A stretch of DNA of 15,674 nucleotides from CAYMPW01 sp964558505 (GCA_964558505.1 CAZLEI010000033.1:1-15674); one strand, 5' to 3'; numbered from the stretch's first letter, positions 5,413 through 12,337 are shown. The notes: generated by a model from the letters alone, not told the origin. Numbers and translations: made by a program.

Positions 5413-6933
5413 CATGCGCCTACGCATCGGCCGCATCTTGCGACGTATGTCGTCTCCGATCGGACGTCCCTTGAGGAGCTCCTCCCAGAAGTTCCTAGTG
5501 AAGAGCACCAGAGCGGTGGCGATCTCCAAACGGCCGACCCACATCAGGATGCATGAGAAGACCTTGCCGAGTTCCGGGAGCGTGGCGAATCCACCCATGG
5601 GTCCGAAGACCCCTAATCCCGGACCGCTGTTGGTGACCATGGCTATCGATATGGCGAGCGAGTCGAAGGTGCCCATGCCGAACAGCAGGAAGCCGAACAT
5701 CCCCACGATGATGGTTATGATGAAAAGGAACACGATGCAGATGGACGAGGATACCTCGGCGTCCGGGATGCTCTCCCCGTCCACCTTGGCATCGAAAACC
5801 CCTCTGGGATGAGTGAATTTCTTGATGTACGCCGCCAGGAACGCATATATGACGATGACCCTGGACAGCTTTATCCCTCCTGCCGTGGACCCCGAGGAAG
5901 CTCCGAACAGCATCGCCGCCTCAAGGATGATTATGGCACCGACAGGCCATAGCGAATAATCGGCCACGGCGAATCCCGTGGATGTCCCCACCGAGGCCAC
6001 CGAGAACAGCGAATCCACGAAGTTCTCCACCGCGTTCCCGCCGAATCCGAATGTTATGAACCAGATGACCAGGGCGGCAGTGAGGAACCATATGATCATA
6101 AGTTTGAATTCGGAACTCCCGAGGTATGCTTTGACGTCATGATGGTACATGGCCTTGAAGTGCAGGTAGAAGTTGGTGCCTCCCAGGATCATGAACACGG
6201 TTATGATGACCTTTACAGCCAACGAGAAACCCGCGACGCTGTCGTTGGTCGGCATGAACCCGCCGGTGGACACCGTGGCGAGAACGATGCACAATGATTG
6301 GTAGATATCCACGCCGAAAAGCACCAAGAGCAGCATCATCGCCCCGGTGAGCACCAAGTACACAGTCCCGAATATCCGGACCGAGTCTCCGACCCTGGCT
6401 GAGAACTTCACGGATCCGGATCCTTGAAGCTCGTTGTGGAACAGCGACCGGCCGCCGAATCCGAACAACGGGAGTATCGAGATGAATATGATGACGATCG
6501 CGATACCGCCCAACCACTGGGTCAGGGACCTCCATAAGAGCAGCGCCTTCGGCCATCCCTCGATGAACGGCATAGCGGTCGCCCCTGTGGTCGTGAATCC
6601 GCTGGTGGCCTCGAATATCGCATCGATAGCACTGAAACCGCACATGATGAAAGGCAACGCACCGATGCCGATGACCACCCACCACGATACGGTCACTAGG
6701 AAAACACCGTCCACCGACCGCATGTTCGGATTGATGCCGAAAAGCGTGGACAGCGGGAATCCGATGCACATGGAGATCATGAACGGCACCAGGAAAGGCA
6801 ACGGATCCTCGCCGTAAACCTGCGACACTCCGAGCGGGATGAGCATTGCGATCCCGACCACCAGGACCGCGATCCCGAGGATGTGGAGGAACGTGTTGTT
6901 CCAACGTGCGTAAGTGTACAGCCTTATCGCCAT
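5410..6933 (-). CDS. trkH: TrkH/KtrB-family potassium uptake membrane subunit
   Basis: A 507-residue integral membrane protein that forms the K+ pathway of Trk/Ktr systems. The four pore-loop repeats with selectivity-filter glycines are visible: SGFTTTGAT (111-119), VSTGGFM (221-227), VGTSTGFA (315-322) and TNSGPGLG (434-441). The fourth is followed by the conserved C-terminal region WVGRLEIATALVLF (465-478) and a very basic tail. The usual cytosolic NAD-binding partner (TrkA/KtrA) is not in this window. The ATG at 6933 has a GTGGAG Shine-Dalgarno at 6942-6947 and an AT-rich TATA region (TTAATTAATTATA) about 55 bp upstream. It diverges from the ACT/hom operon and is convergent with the MFS gene. 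Confidence 0.95.
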   Translation of the reverse strand: MAIRLYTYARWNNTFLHILGIAVLVVGIAMLIPLGVSQVYGEDPLPFLVPFMISMCIGFPLSTLFGINPNMRSVDGVFLVTVSWWVVIGIGALPFIMCGFSAIDAIFEATSGFTTTGATAMPFIEGWPKALLLWRSLTQWLGGIAIVIIFISILPLFGFGGRSLFHNELQGSGSVKFSARVGDSVRIFGTVYLVLTGAMMLLLVLFGVDIYQSLCIVLATVSTGGFMPTNDSVAGFSLAVKVIITVFMILGGTNFYLHFKAMYHHDVKAYLGSSEFKLMIIWFLTAALVIWFITFGFGGNAVENFVDSLFSVASVGTSTGFAVADYSLWPVGAIIILEAAMLFGASSGSTAGGIKLSRVIVIYAFLAAYIKKFTHPRGVFDAKVDGESIPDAEVSSSICIVFLFIITIIVGMFGFLLFGMGTFDSLAISIAMVTNSGPGLGVFGPMGGFATLPELGKVFSCILMWVGRLEIATALVLFTRNFWEELLKGRPIGDDIRRKMRPMRRRM

Positions 6934-6977
6934 TTCTAATCTCCACTTGCTATTATGCCGTGGTCATGCATGTATTT

Positions 6978-6998
6978 TGCCTATAATTAATTAAGGCA
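6978..6998. promoter_or_regulatory. AT-rich promoter/possible operator of trkH
   Basis: TGCCT (6978-6982) and AGGCA (6994-6998) are inverted around an ATAATTAATTA core. On the minus strand the core is a good TATA region for trkH, placing initiation near 6960. The flanking 5-bp arms could be an operator or chance. Confidence 0.45.
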
Positions 6999-7018
6999 TG
7001 CGCACGGGCAACACGTCC

Positions 7019-7030
7019 ATATTATAATAT
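7019..7030 (+). promoter_or_regulatory. Promoter of the ACT-hom operon
   Basis: ATATTATAATAT is a perfect 12-bp palindrome centred about 47 bp before the ATG at 7072. As TATA box it predicts initiation near 7050 and a leader of about 20 nt containing the GGAG ribosome-binding motif at 7058-7061. Confidence 0.55.
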
Positions 7031-7071
7031 CAGAGAACGGCCATGCGGTTGCCATCCGGAGCGCGAGAACA

Positions 7072-7563
7072 ATGATGATGACCGCTGAACTCTACGTCAA
7101 GGACCTGCCAGGGCAATTAGTTGGCTCTTTGGAGCCCATATCGCTGGTGGACGGCAATATCATGGGGGTCGTCCACGACCGCGAGCAGATCGTCAACGAC
7201 AGGATATGCATCAACGTCACGTTCGAGGTCGCCTCCGCTGAGGCGCTCGAGAAACTCAAGACCATCTGGAAACAGAGGGACGTGTCCATATCCAAGATGG
7301 GTACGGCCACCGAGACGTTCACGATGGTCTACATGCTCATCGGCGACATGTCCGCATCCTACGTCGAGAATCTGATCGACGAGGCCGGTAACATCGTCGA
7401 GTTCGATGCGGTCGACGTGCGTTTCACATCCAAGACCAATGAGAACAAGCGCACGGCCATGCTCACCGTCAAGGTCCACAACGAGGACGACCTCGAGAAG
7501 CTGGACAAATTCCTGGTCGCCGCCTGCAGAGAAGGCGCCCTGGTATACGTGAGAGGTGTATGA
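7072..7563 (+). CDS. ACT-domain amino-acid-sensing protein, partner of homoserine dehydrogenase
   Basis: A 163-residue protein with ACT-like alpha/beta segments and no catalytic domain. The N-terminal part (about 1-75) and the end (about 125-163, with the strand TAMLTVKV and helix EDDLEKLDKF) look like ACT modules. It ends one base before the ATG of the homoserine dehydrogenase gene (TGA-G-ATG), so the two are translationally coupled. Many homoserine dehydrogenases carry a C-terminal ACT domain for threonine feedback, and the one here does not. The simplest reading is that this protein is the regulatory part supplied in trans. The start could be any of three consecutive ATGs (7072, 7075, 7078); GGAG at 7058-7061 favours the first. 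Confidence 0.85.
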   Translation: MMMTAELYVKDLPGQLVGSLEPISLVDGNIMGVVHDREQIVNDRICINVTFEVASAEALEKLKTIWKQRDVSISKMGTATETFTMVYMLIGDMSASYVENLIDEAGNIVEFDAVDVRFTSKTNENKRTAMLTVKVHNEDDLEKLDKFLVAACREGALVYVRGV

Positions 7564-7564
7564 G

Positions 7565-8572
7565 ATGCGCGTCGTCATCACAGGATTCGGTACAGTCGGC
7601 CAGGGCGTGGCAGAGGTCATAGACATGAGGCGCGACCTCTTCAAGAGCAGATACGGCACCGATGTCAAGATCGTCGCTGCCTTCGACTCCAGGACATACG
7701 CCGCAGACCCTGCGGGCCTGGACCCCGCCGAGCTGGTCAAGGGCAAGAAGGAGACCGGCAAGGTCGGACCCAACACCTATTCCAACGCCACCGAGACGCT
7801 GGCATCCATAGAGTACGACACTTTGATCGAGGTCAGCCCCACGAACGTCGAGACCGGCGGCGCCGGACTCGGCAACATCATCGGTGCGCTGAAAAGGGGA
7901 AAGGATGTCGTCACCGTCAACAAAGGCCCTCTGGCACTGAAATTCGGAGAACTCATGGCCTTGGCCAAGGAGAACGGGTGCATCATCCGTTACGAGGGAT
8001 CCGTGGGCGGTGCGATGCCGATAATCAACCTCTGCCGCGAGAACCTGATGGGCGAGAAGATCAAATCGATACGCGGGATATTCAACGGCACATGCAATTT
8101 CATACTCAGCAGGATGGACAGCGGACTGCCGTTCGACCAGGCGCTCAAGGAGGCCCAGCAGCTGGGCTATGCCGAGACCGACCCGCGCAACGACATCGAG
8201 GGTTTCGACACCGCCTGCAAGGTGGTCATCCTGGCCAACTCCGTCTTCGGAAGGGACGTCACGTTCTCGGACGTGTCTATCACGGGCATCACAGCGGTCA
8301 CCGATGAGGCGATCGCCCTTGCGGCAGACCACAACATGGTCATCAGGCTCATCGGGGAGGTCTCCGACAGGAAACTGGAGGTCTCACCCAGGCTCATACC
8401 CAAGGGTCACCCTCTGGCACTGTCCGGTACGCTCAACACGGCACAGATCCTCTCCGACCTCGCCGGCCCCATAACGGTGTCCGGACGCGGTGCCGGGCGG
8501 ATCGAGACCGCCAGCGCCATACTGAGCGACATACTGGCGATAATGGAGTACCGTCGGGGCAACGCTTTATAA
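7565..8572 (+). CDS. hom: Homoserine dehydrogenase (short form without ACT tail)
   Basis: Reduces aspartate 4-semialdehyde to homoserine with NAD(P)H, the branch point to threonine and methionine. The 335 residues show the Rossmann motif GFGTVGQG (7-14), VTVNKGPLAL (117-126), EGSVGGAMPI (144-153), the family signature FNGTCNFIL (173-181), and E204TDPRNDIEGFD215TACK219 with the catalytic Asp/Lys pair. The protein stops after the catalytic core, where longer relatives carry an ACT domain. The ATG at 7565 is preferred over GTG at 7556 because it opens directly with MRVVITGFG and follows a GAGAGGTG Shine-Dalgarno by about 6 nt. The stop codon TAA lies inside the TATA box of the next gene. Confidence 0.97.
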   Translation: MRVVITGFGTVGQGVAEVIDMRRDLFKSRYGTDVKIVAAFDSRTYAADPAGLDPAELVKGKKETGKVGPNTYSNATETLASIEYDTLIEVSPTNVETGGAGLGNIIGALKRGKDVVTVNKGPLALKFGELMALAKENGCIIRYEGSVGGAMPIINLCRENLMGEKIKSIRGIFNGTCNFILSRMDSGLPFDQALKEAQQLGYAETDPRNDIEGFDTACKVVILANSVFGRDVTFSDVSITGITAVTDEAIALAADHNMVIRLIGEVSDRKLEVSPRLIPKGHPLALSGTLNTAQILSDLAGPITVSGRGAGRIETASAILSDILAIMEYRRGNAL

Positions 8573-8573
8573 A
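8566..8573 (+). promoter_or_regulatory. TATA box of cimA overlapping the hom stop codon
   Basis: TTTATAAA is an almost ideal archaeal TATA box and contains the hom TAA stop at 8570-8572. Initiation would fall near 8596, about 10 nt before the cimA ATG. cimA and the genes after it can thus be transcribed separately from hom. Confidence 0.65.
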
Positions 8574-8605
8574 TCTCGCGCCATAAGGTGTACCGAGGCG
8601 ATGAC

Positions 8606-10171
8606 ATGCCCAAGACGATATGCATATACGACACGACGCTCCGCGATGGGGCGCAGGGAGAGGGCATATCATTCTCACACGAGGACAAATTGGAGATCCT
8701 CAGGAAGCTCGCCCTTTTCGGCATCGATTTCGTCGAGGGAGGATGGCCGGGCGCCAATCCCAAGGATGACGGCTTCTTCAAGGCCGCCTGCGAGACCGAC
8801 CTGGGAGGCACGGAGCTTGTGGCCTTCGGATGCACGCACAGATCCGGAATAGATCCGAAGGATGACCAGAACCTCGCCTCTGTTGCCGCATGCCCGACGG
8901 ATTGGGCATGCATATTCGGTAAAACTTGGGATTTTCACGTTACAGAGGCCCTCCGCATCAGCCTGGAGGATAATCTCAAACTGATCGAAGACAGTGTCAG
9001 ATACCTGAAGAATGCCGGCAAGCATGTCATATTCGATGCCGAGCACTTCTTCGACGGATTCCGCTCCAACAGGGATTACGCCCTGAGTGCGGTCATGTCC
9101 GCCATCGAAGGCGGTGCAGAGTGGATAGTCCTCTGCGACACCAACGGCGGCAGTCTCCCGTTCCAAGTGGTAGAAGGGGTCAAAGCCGTGAAATCGATGG
9201 GCTGCCCCAAGGTCGGCATACACTGCCACAACGATACCGCGGTCGCCGTCGCAAGCTCCCTGGCCGCCGTTGAGGCCGGGGCAGACATGGTCCAGGGCAC
9301 GATAAACGGCATAGGCGAGAGATGCGGCAATGCCGACCTCTGCGCCGTGATGGCCAACCTGAGCATAAAGATGGGATACGACCTCGGCAGGATCGACCTG
9401 ACCAAACTCACTGGCCTCAGCAGGTTCGTCGGGGAGACCATCAACTTCACGGACCCGTCGCTCCCGTATGTGGGCGAGAGGGCATTCGCCCACAAAGGCG
9501 GAGTTCACGTCTCCGCCCTGCAGCGGGATCTGCGCACCTATGAGCACGTGCCGCCTGAATCGGTCGGCAACCGCAGGCGCATCCTGATATCAGACATGGC
9601 GGGAAGGGCCAGCATCATAGAGAAGCTGAAGAGCATGGGCATGGCGGCCGACAACGAAGAAGAGGCCCGCATCCTGGAGCTCGTGAAGGACATGGAGGCC
9701 AAGGGCTATCAGTTCGAAGGTGCCGACGCAAGCTTCGAGCTCCTTGTCAAAAGGGTCGTCGAAGGGATAGAGCCACCATTCACGGTCATAGGTTTCAGAT
9801 TGTTCATGGACGAGGTCGACAAGGTCGGATTCACCTCCGAGGCCAGCATAAAGGTCATGGACAGCAACGGGAACATAGAGCATACGGCATCCGAGGGCGA
9901 CGGTCCGGTCAACGCCCTGGACAACGCCCTGAGGAAGGCCTTGGGAAGGTTCTTCCCCGTGCTTGCCGGCATCAGGCTCATCGATTACAAAGTCCGTGTG
10001 CTCGACGGGACCGCGGCCACCGCCGCGACGGTCAGGGTACTGATGAGATCGACGGACGGGAGGCACAGCTGGACAACGGTCGGCGTCTCCGAGAACGTCA
10101 TAGAGGCGAGTCTCACCGCATTGGTGGACTCCATAGAATACGCCATCCTGAAGGACGGCGAGAACCGATAA
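8606..10171 (+). CDS. cimA: (R)-citramalate synthase
   Basis: Condenses pyruvate and acetyl-CoA to citramalate, the threonine-independent entry to isoleucine. The 521 residues have the two-part layout of the isopropylmalate/homocitrate/citramalate synthase family. An N-terminal TIM barrel carries DTTLRDGAQGEG (9-20), HCHND (206-210, metal and catalytic) and GTINGIGERCGNADL (231-245). A C-terminal regulatory dimer domain occupies about 385-521. GAQGEG, where leucine-pathway enzymes have GAQxPG, and the 521-residue length match the citramalate-synthase subgroup common in bacteria more than the shorter Methanocaldococcus-type CimA. The ATG at 8606 with GAGG 8 nt upstream is chosen over GTG at 8588. 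The C-terminal domain normally binds isoleucine as feedback inhibitor. Confidence 0.93.
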   Translation: MPKTICIYDTTLRDGAQGEGISFSHEDKLEILRKLALFGIDFVEGGWPGANPKDDGFFKAACETDLGGTELVAFGCTHRSGIDPKDDQNLASVAACPTDWACIFGKTWDFHVTEALRISLEDNLKLIEDSVRYLKNAGKHVIFDAEHFFDGFRSNRDYALSAVMSAIEGGAEWIVLCDTNGGSLPFQVVEGVKAVKSMGCPKVGIHCHNDTAVAVASSLAAVEAGADMVQGTINGIGERCGNADLCAVMANLSIKMGYDLGRIDLTKLTGLSRFVGETINFTDPSLPYVGERAFAHKGGVHVSALQRDLRTYEHVPPESVGNRRRILISDMAGRASIIEKLKSMGMAADNEEEARILELVKDMEAKGYQFEGADASFELLVKRVVEGIEPPFTVIGFRLFMDEVDKVGFTSEASIKVMDSNGNIEHTASEGDGPVNALDNALRKALGRFFPVLAGIRLIDYKVRVLDGTAATAATVRVLMRSTDGRHSWTTVGVSENVIEASLTALVDSIEYAILKDGENR

Positions 10172-10190
10172 CATTCCTGGAAGGGATCAA

Positions 10191-10463
10191 ATGAACAGAA
10201 CCATAGTAACGCTCGTGGGCAAGGACCACGTGGGAATCATAGCCGCCGTATGCAACTACTTCGCAGACAACGAGATCAACATCCTCGATATCGCGCAGAC
10301 CACGGTCCAGGAATACATCAACATGATGATGATCGTGGACATAAGCTGTTACAAAGGAAGCTTCGGCGACCTGACCGAGGGGCTCGCAGTCGTCGGCGAG
10401 AAGGTCGGATGCACCATCAAAGCGCAGCACGAAGAGATCTTCGACATGATGCACAGGGTCTGA
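10191..10463 (+). CDS. UPF0237 ACT-domain protein
   Basis: A 90-residue single ACT domain of the UPF0237 family. The N-terminus RTIVTLVGKDHVGIIAAV carries the DxxGI/V ligand-loop motif of ACT domains, followed by NINILDIAQT-type strand 2 and the QEYINMMMIVDIS strand 3. Members are small homodimeric proteins, presumed ligand sensors with no proven effector. A strong Shine-Dalgarno (GGAAGGG) precedes the ATG. It lies 19 bp after cimA and 5 bp before the DUF711 gene, a pairing known from bacteria and archaea, so the two likely act together. Confidence 0.93.
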   Translation: MNRTIVTLVGKDHVGIIAAVCNYFADNEINILDIAQTTVQEYINMMMIVDISCYKGSFGDLTEGLAVVGEKVGCTIKAQHEEIFDMMHRV

Positions 10464-10468
10464 TCCAG

Positions 10469-11833
10469 ATGATAGGACTCAATGAGGTCTTCGAGACCAA
10501 TGAGATGATCTCCCACGAGAATCTGGACGTCAGGACCATCACGATGGGCATAAGCCTTCTGGACTGCTGCGATTCGGACCTCGGCCGGATGAACGAGAAG
10601 ATCTACGACAAGATCGTCGGCAAAGCAAGGAACATCGTAGCGATAGGCGACGAGATCGGCCTGGAATTCGGCATACCCGTGGTCAACAAAAGGGTCTCCG
10701 TGACCCCCATCGGCCTCGTCGGAGGATGTGCCTGCAAGAGCCCCGAGGACTTCGTGTCCATCGCCGAGACCTTGGACGCCGCCGCCAACGAGATCGGGAT
10801 AAATTTCATCGCAGGGTACTCGGCACTTGTCCAGAAGAACATGACGCCGGCGGAGAAGATGCTCATCGAATCCGTCCCGGACGCCCTGTCCCGCACAGAG
10901 CACGTATGCAGCTCCATCTGCCTGGGGTCCACCCGCACCGGGATCAACATGGACGCCGTCAGGATGATGGGCGACATCGTCCTGAAGACCGCCGAGAACA
11001 CCAAGGAACTCGATTCCCTGGGATGTGCCAAACTGGTCGTCTTCTGCAACCCGCCCGACGACAATCCCTTCGTCGCCGGTGCATTCCACGGCGTGACGGA
11101 AGGCGACTCGGTCATCAACGTTGGCGTCAGCGGGCCAGGAGTGGTCAAGACGGCCATATCCAAGGTCAAAGGAGAGAACTTCGAGGTCCTCTGCGAGACG
11201 ATCAAGAGGACCGCGTTCAAGGTCACCAGGGTCGGGCAGCTCGTCGCCAAAGAAGCGTCGGCAAGGCTCAACACACCTTTCGGCATCGTGGACCTCTCGC
11301 TTGCCCCCACGCCCGCGATCGGCGACAGCATCGCCGACATCTTCCGCGAGATGGGACTGGAACACGCAGGCGCACCCGGCACCACCGCCGCCCTAGCGAT
11401 CCTCAACGACCAGGTCAAGAAAGGCGGCGTGATGGCCTCGTCCTATGTTGGCGGGCTCAGTGGCGCATTCATTCCCGTGAGCGAGGACAGCTCCATGGCG
11501 GAGGCCGTGGGCGTCGGAGCGCTCACACTCGAGAAACTGGAGGCCATGACATGTGTATGCTCTGTGGGACTGGACATGATCGCCATACCCGGAGACACCA
11601 GCCCTGAGACCATCGCCGGCATCATAGCGGACGAGATGGCCATCGGGATGGTCAACCAGAAGACCACGGCAGTGAGGATCATACCCGTCATCGGCAAGAA
11701 AGAAGGAGATTACGCAGAATGGGGCGGACTGCTGGGGAGCGCGCCCATAATGAAGGTCAACAACTTCGGCTGCGCTGATTTCGTCAACCGCGGCGGCAGG
11801 ATACCTGCGCCGATACACAGCTTCAAGAATTGA
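10469..11833 (+). CDS. DUF711/UPF0210 family protein (PFL/RNR-like barrel fold)
   Basis: A 454-residue protein of the UPF0210/DUF711 family. The N-terminal ENLDVRTITMGISLLDC segment, the central SVTPIGLVGG stretch, and the C-terminal GGRIPAPI motif (442-449) are characteristic. Family structures show an alpha/beta barrel related to pyruvate formate-lyase and anaerobic ribonucleotide reductase, but no glycyl-radical motif is present here and the reaction is unknown. An in-frame extension back to 10250 would run inside the UPF0237 gene, so the ATG at 10469 is taken as start; it matches the family N-terminus. Translation is probably coupled to UPF0237. A strong terminator closes the unit. Confidence 0.93.
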   Translation: MIGLNEVFETNEMISHENLDVRTITMGISLLDCCDSDLGRMNEKIYDKIVGKARNIVAIGDEIGLEFGIPVVNKRVSVTPIGLVGGCACKSPEDFVSIAETLDAAANEIGINFIAGYSALVQKNMTPAEKMLIESVPDALSRTEHVCSSICLGSTRTGINMDAVRMMGDIVLKTAENTKELDSLGCAKLVVFCNPPDDNPFVAGAFHGVTEGDSVINVGVSGPGVVKTAISKVKGENFEVLCETIKRTAFKVTRVGQLVAKEASARLNTPFGIVDLSLAPTPAIGDSIADIFREMGLEHAGAPGTTAALAILNDQVKKGGVMASSYVGGLSGAFIPVSEDSSMAEAVGVGALTLEKLEAMTCVCSVGLDMIAIPGDTSPETIAGIIADEMAIGMVNQKTTAVRIIPVIGKKEGDYAEWGGLLGSAPIMKVNNFGCADFVNRGGRIPAPIHSFKN

Positions 11834-11838
11834 ACAAA

Positions 11839-11875
11839 AGGCAGCGGGCATCGTCCTGTTGCCTATCTTTTTTTT
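11839..11875 (+). terminator. Hairpin plus T8 terminator of the cimA-DUF711 unit
   Basis: AGGCAGCGGG (11839-11848) pairs with CCTGTTGCCT (11855-11864) in a 10-bp stem with two G-T wobbles and a 6-nt loop. A run of eight T follows at 11868-11875. It starts 6 bp after the stop codon. On the minus strand the same hairpin is followed by TTTTG, so it may also stop transcripts coming from the tRNA block. Confidence 0.8.
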
Positions 11876-11951
11876 CAACCCATCGCAATAGCGTACGCTC
11901 TGTGAGGGTGACAGTATGGCTTGAACAACAAGAATGAAAATGGAAAGGGTT

Positions 11952-11987
11952 GTACCTACTGGTACGTTTAAGGTAGCACTGAAGTGC
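11952..11987 (-). other. Two small hairpins downstream of tRNA-Trp
   Basis: GTACC-4 nt-GGTAC (11952-11965) and GCACT-2 nt-AGTGC (11976-11987) lie 7-42 bp past the 3' end of tRNA-Trp. On the minus strand T-rich tracts follow (11929-11950). They may be 3'-end or termination signals of the tRNA transcript. Confidence 0.4.
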
Positions 11988-12036
11988 GCAAGGTGGGAGT
12001 GGAGGGATTTGAACCCCCGTCAGCGGGTTTCCACCA

Positions 12037-12055
12037 CGGGGGGAGCTACCCCCCG
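12037..12055 (-). other. GC-rich hairpin inside the tRNA-Trp intron
   Basis: CGGGGGG and CCCCCCG (7 bp, 5-nt loop) sit between the box C/D part and the 3' splice site. It is a separate module, not needed by the C/D guide, and may help position the splice helix. Confidence 0.6.
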
Positions 12056-12060
12056 CGAAA

Positions 12061-12127
12061 TTATGAGTCATCGCTCCAGTTATTCATCACAACTGTCAGC
12101 AAACCCATTTCTAATCACGCTCTATAA
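12061..12127 (-). ncRNA. Intronic box C/D 2'-O-methylation guide RNA (targets C34 and C39 of its own pre-tRNA-Trp)
   Basis: The first 67 nt of the intron form a C/D RNA. A terminal stem pairs TTAT(A)GAG with CTCATAA. Box C is GTGATTA (12112-12118), D' is CTGA (12096-12099), C' is GTGATGA (12084-12090) and D is ATGA (12068-12071, non-canonical first base). The guide before D pairs over 11 nt with G31 to intron base 4 and places C34 opposite the fifth base from D. The guide before D' pairs over 7 nt and places C39 opposite its fifth base. Introns of this kind are established in euryarchaeal tRNA-Trp (Haloferax: positions 34 and 39). Both antisense matches extend into intron sequence, which indicates action before splicing. 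Confidence 0.88.
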
Positions 12128-12172
12128 CTGGAGCCCGCCAGTCTGCCAGGTTAGCCTACGCTCCCTTGGTTT

Positions 12173-12188
12173 CCTGACCTTAATCAGG
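12173..12188 (-). other. Hairpin between eL41 and tRNA-Trp
   Basis: CCTGA-6 nt-TCAGG, between the eL41 stop codon and the first base of tRNA-Trp. There is no T-run, so it is more likely a processing or spacer element than a terminator. Confidence 0.35.
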
Positions 12189-12189
12189 G

Positions 12190-12297
12190 TTACTTCTTGC
12201 GCATCTTCTGTGCTCTCTTCCGCCTTCTCATTTTCTTCTTGCGCCATTTCCAACGCTGATTGCCGCGTTTCTTCCAGGCGCGTGAGCTTCTCTTCAT
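12190..12297 (-). CDS. rpl41e: Ribosomal protein eL41 (35 aa)
   Basis: A tiny gene that annotation pipelines easily miss. Residues 16-35 read WKWRKKKMRRRKRAQKMRKK, which aligns without gaps to the universal eL41 helix (KWRKKRMRRLKRKRRKMR in animals) with the KWRKK, MRR, KR and KMR positions kept. eL41 is a single basic helix bridging the two ribosomal subunits. The first 15 residues (MKRSSRAWKKRGNQR) are an extension relative to the 25-residue eukaryotic form. Composition is 11 Lys, 10 Arg and 3 Trp. The start ATG has a strong GGAAGGA Shine-Dalgarno about 8 nt upstream. No TATA box lies in the 40 bp to tRNA-Arg, so co-transcription with the tRNA from the promoter at 12467 is likely. The gene is flanked by tRNA-Arg and tRNA-Trp on the same strand. 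Confidence 0.88.
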   Translation of the reverse strand: MKRSSRAWKKRGNQRWKWRKKKMRRRKRAQKMRKK

Positions 12298-12337
12298 GAT
12301 TTTTCCTTCCTGAACTGGCCTCGTAAGGCGCATTCTG

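Larger units (their letters stand above)
11994..12165 (-). tRNA. tRNA-Trp (anticodon CCA) with 99-nt intron
   Basis: Exon 1 is 12128-12165 and exon 2 is 11994-12028; the intron (12029-12127) interrupts the anticodon loop at the canonical 37/38 position. Acceptor GGGAGCG pairs with CACTCCC, the anticodon stem GCGGG pairs with CCCGC, the loop reads CT-CCA-G plus A38, and the T arm is GGGGG-TTCAAAT-CCCTC. The discriminator is A. Exon bases 33-36 (TCCA) can pair with TGGA near the intron end. The full bulge-helix-bulge is not ideal, so splice points are inferred from the mature cloverleaf. Two C-A mismatches (6-67 and 12-23) are present. CCA is not encoded (ACC follows). The gene is 24 nt downstream of the eL41 stop. 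Confidence 0.92.

Noticed and set aside
7469..8332. Long minus-strand frame antisense to hom (and similar long antisense frames under cimA and DUF711)
   Set aside because: These are shadow frames produced by high-GC third-position bias. Their compositions are odd, and the sense genes are strongly supported.
10250..10468. N-terminal extension of the DUF711 frame into the UPF0237 gene
   Set aside because: The extra 73 residues are an Arg/Gln/His-rich out-of-frame reading of UPF0237. Family members start where the ATG at 10469 does.
11934..12299. Plus-strand frame of 121 codons across the tRNA-Trp/eL41 region
   Set aside because: It is antisense to tRNA-Trp and to the eL41 gene, both of which are well supported, and it has no domain.
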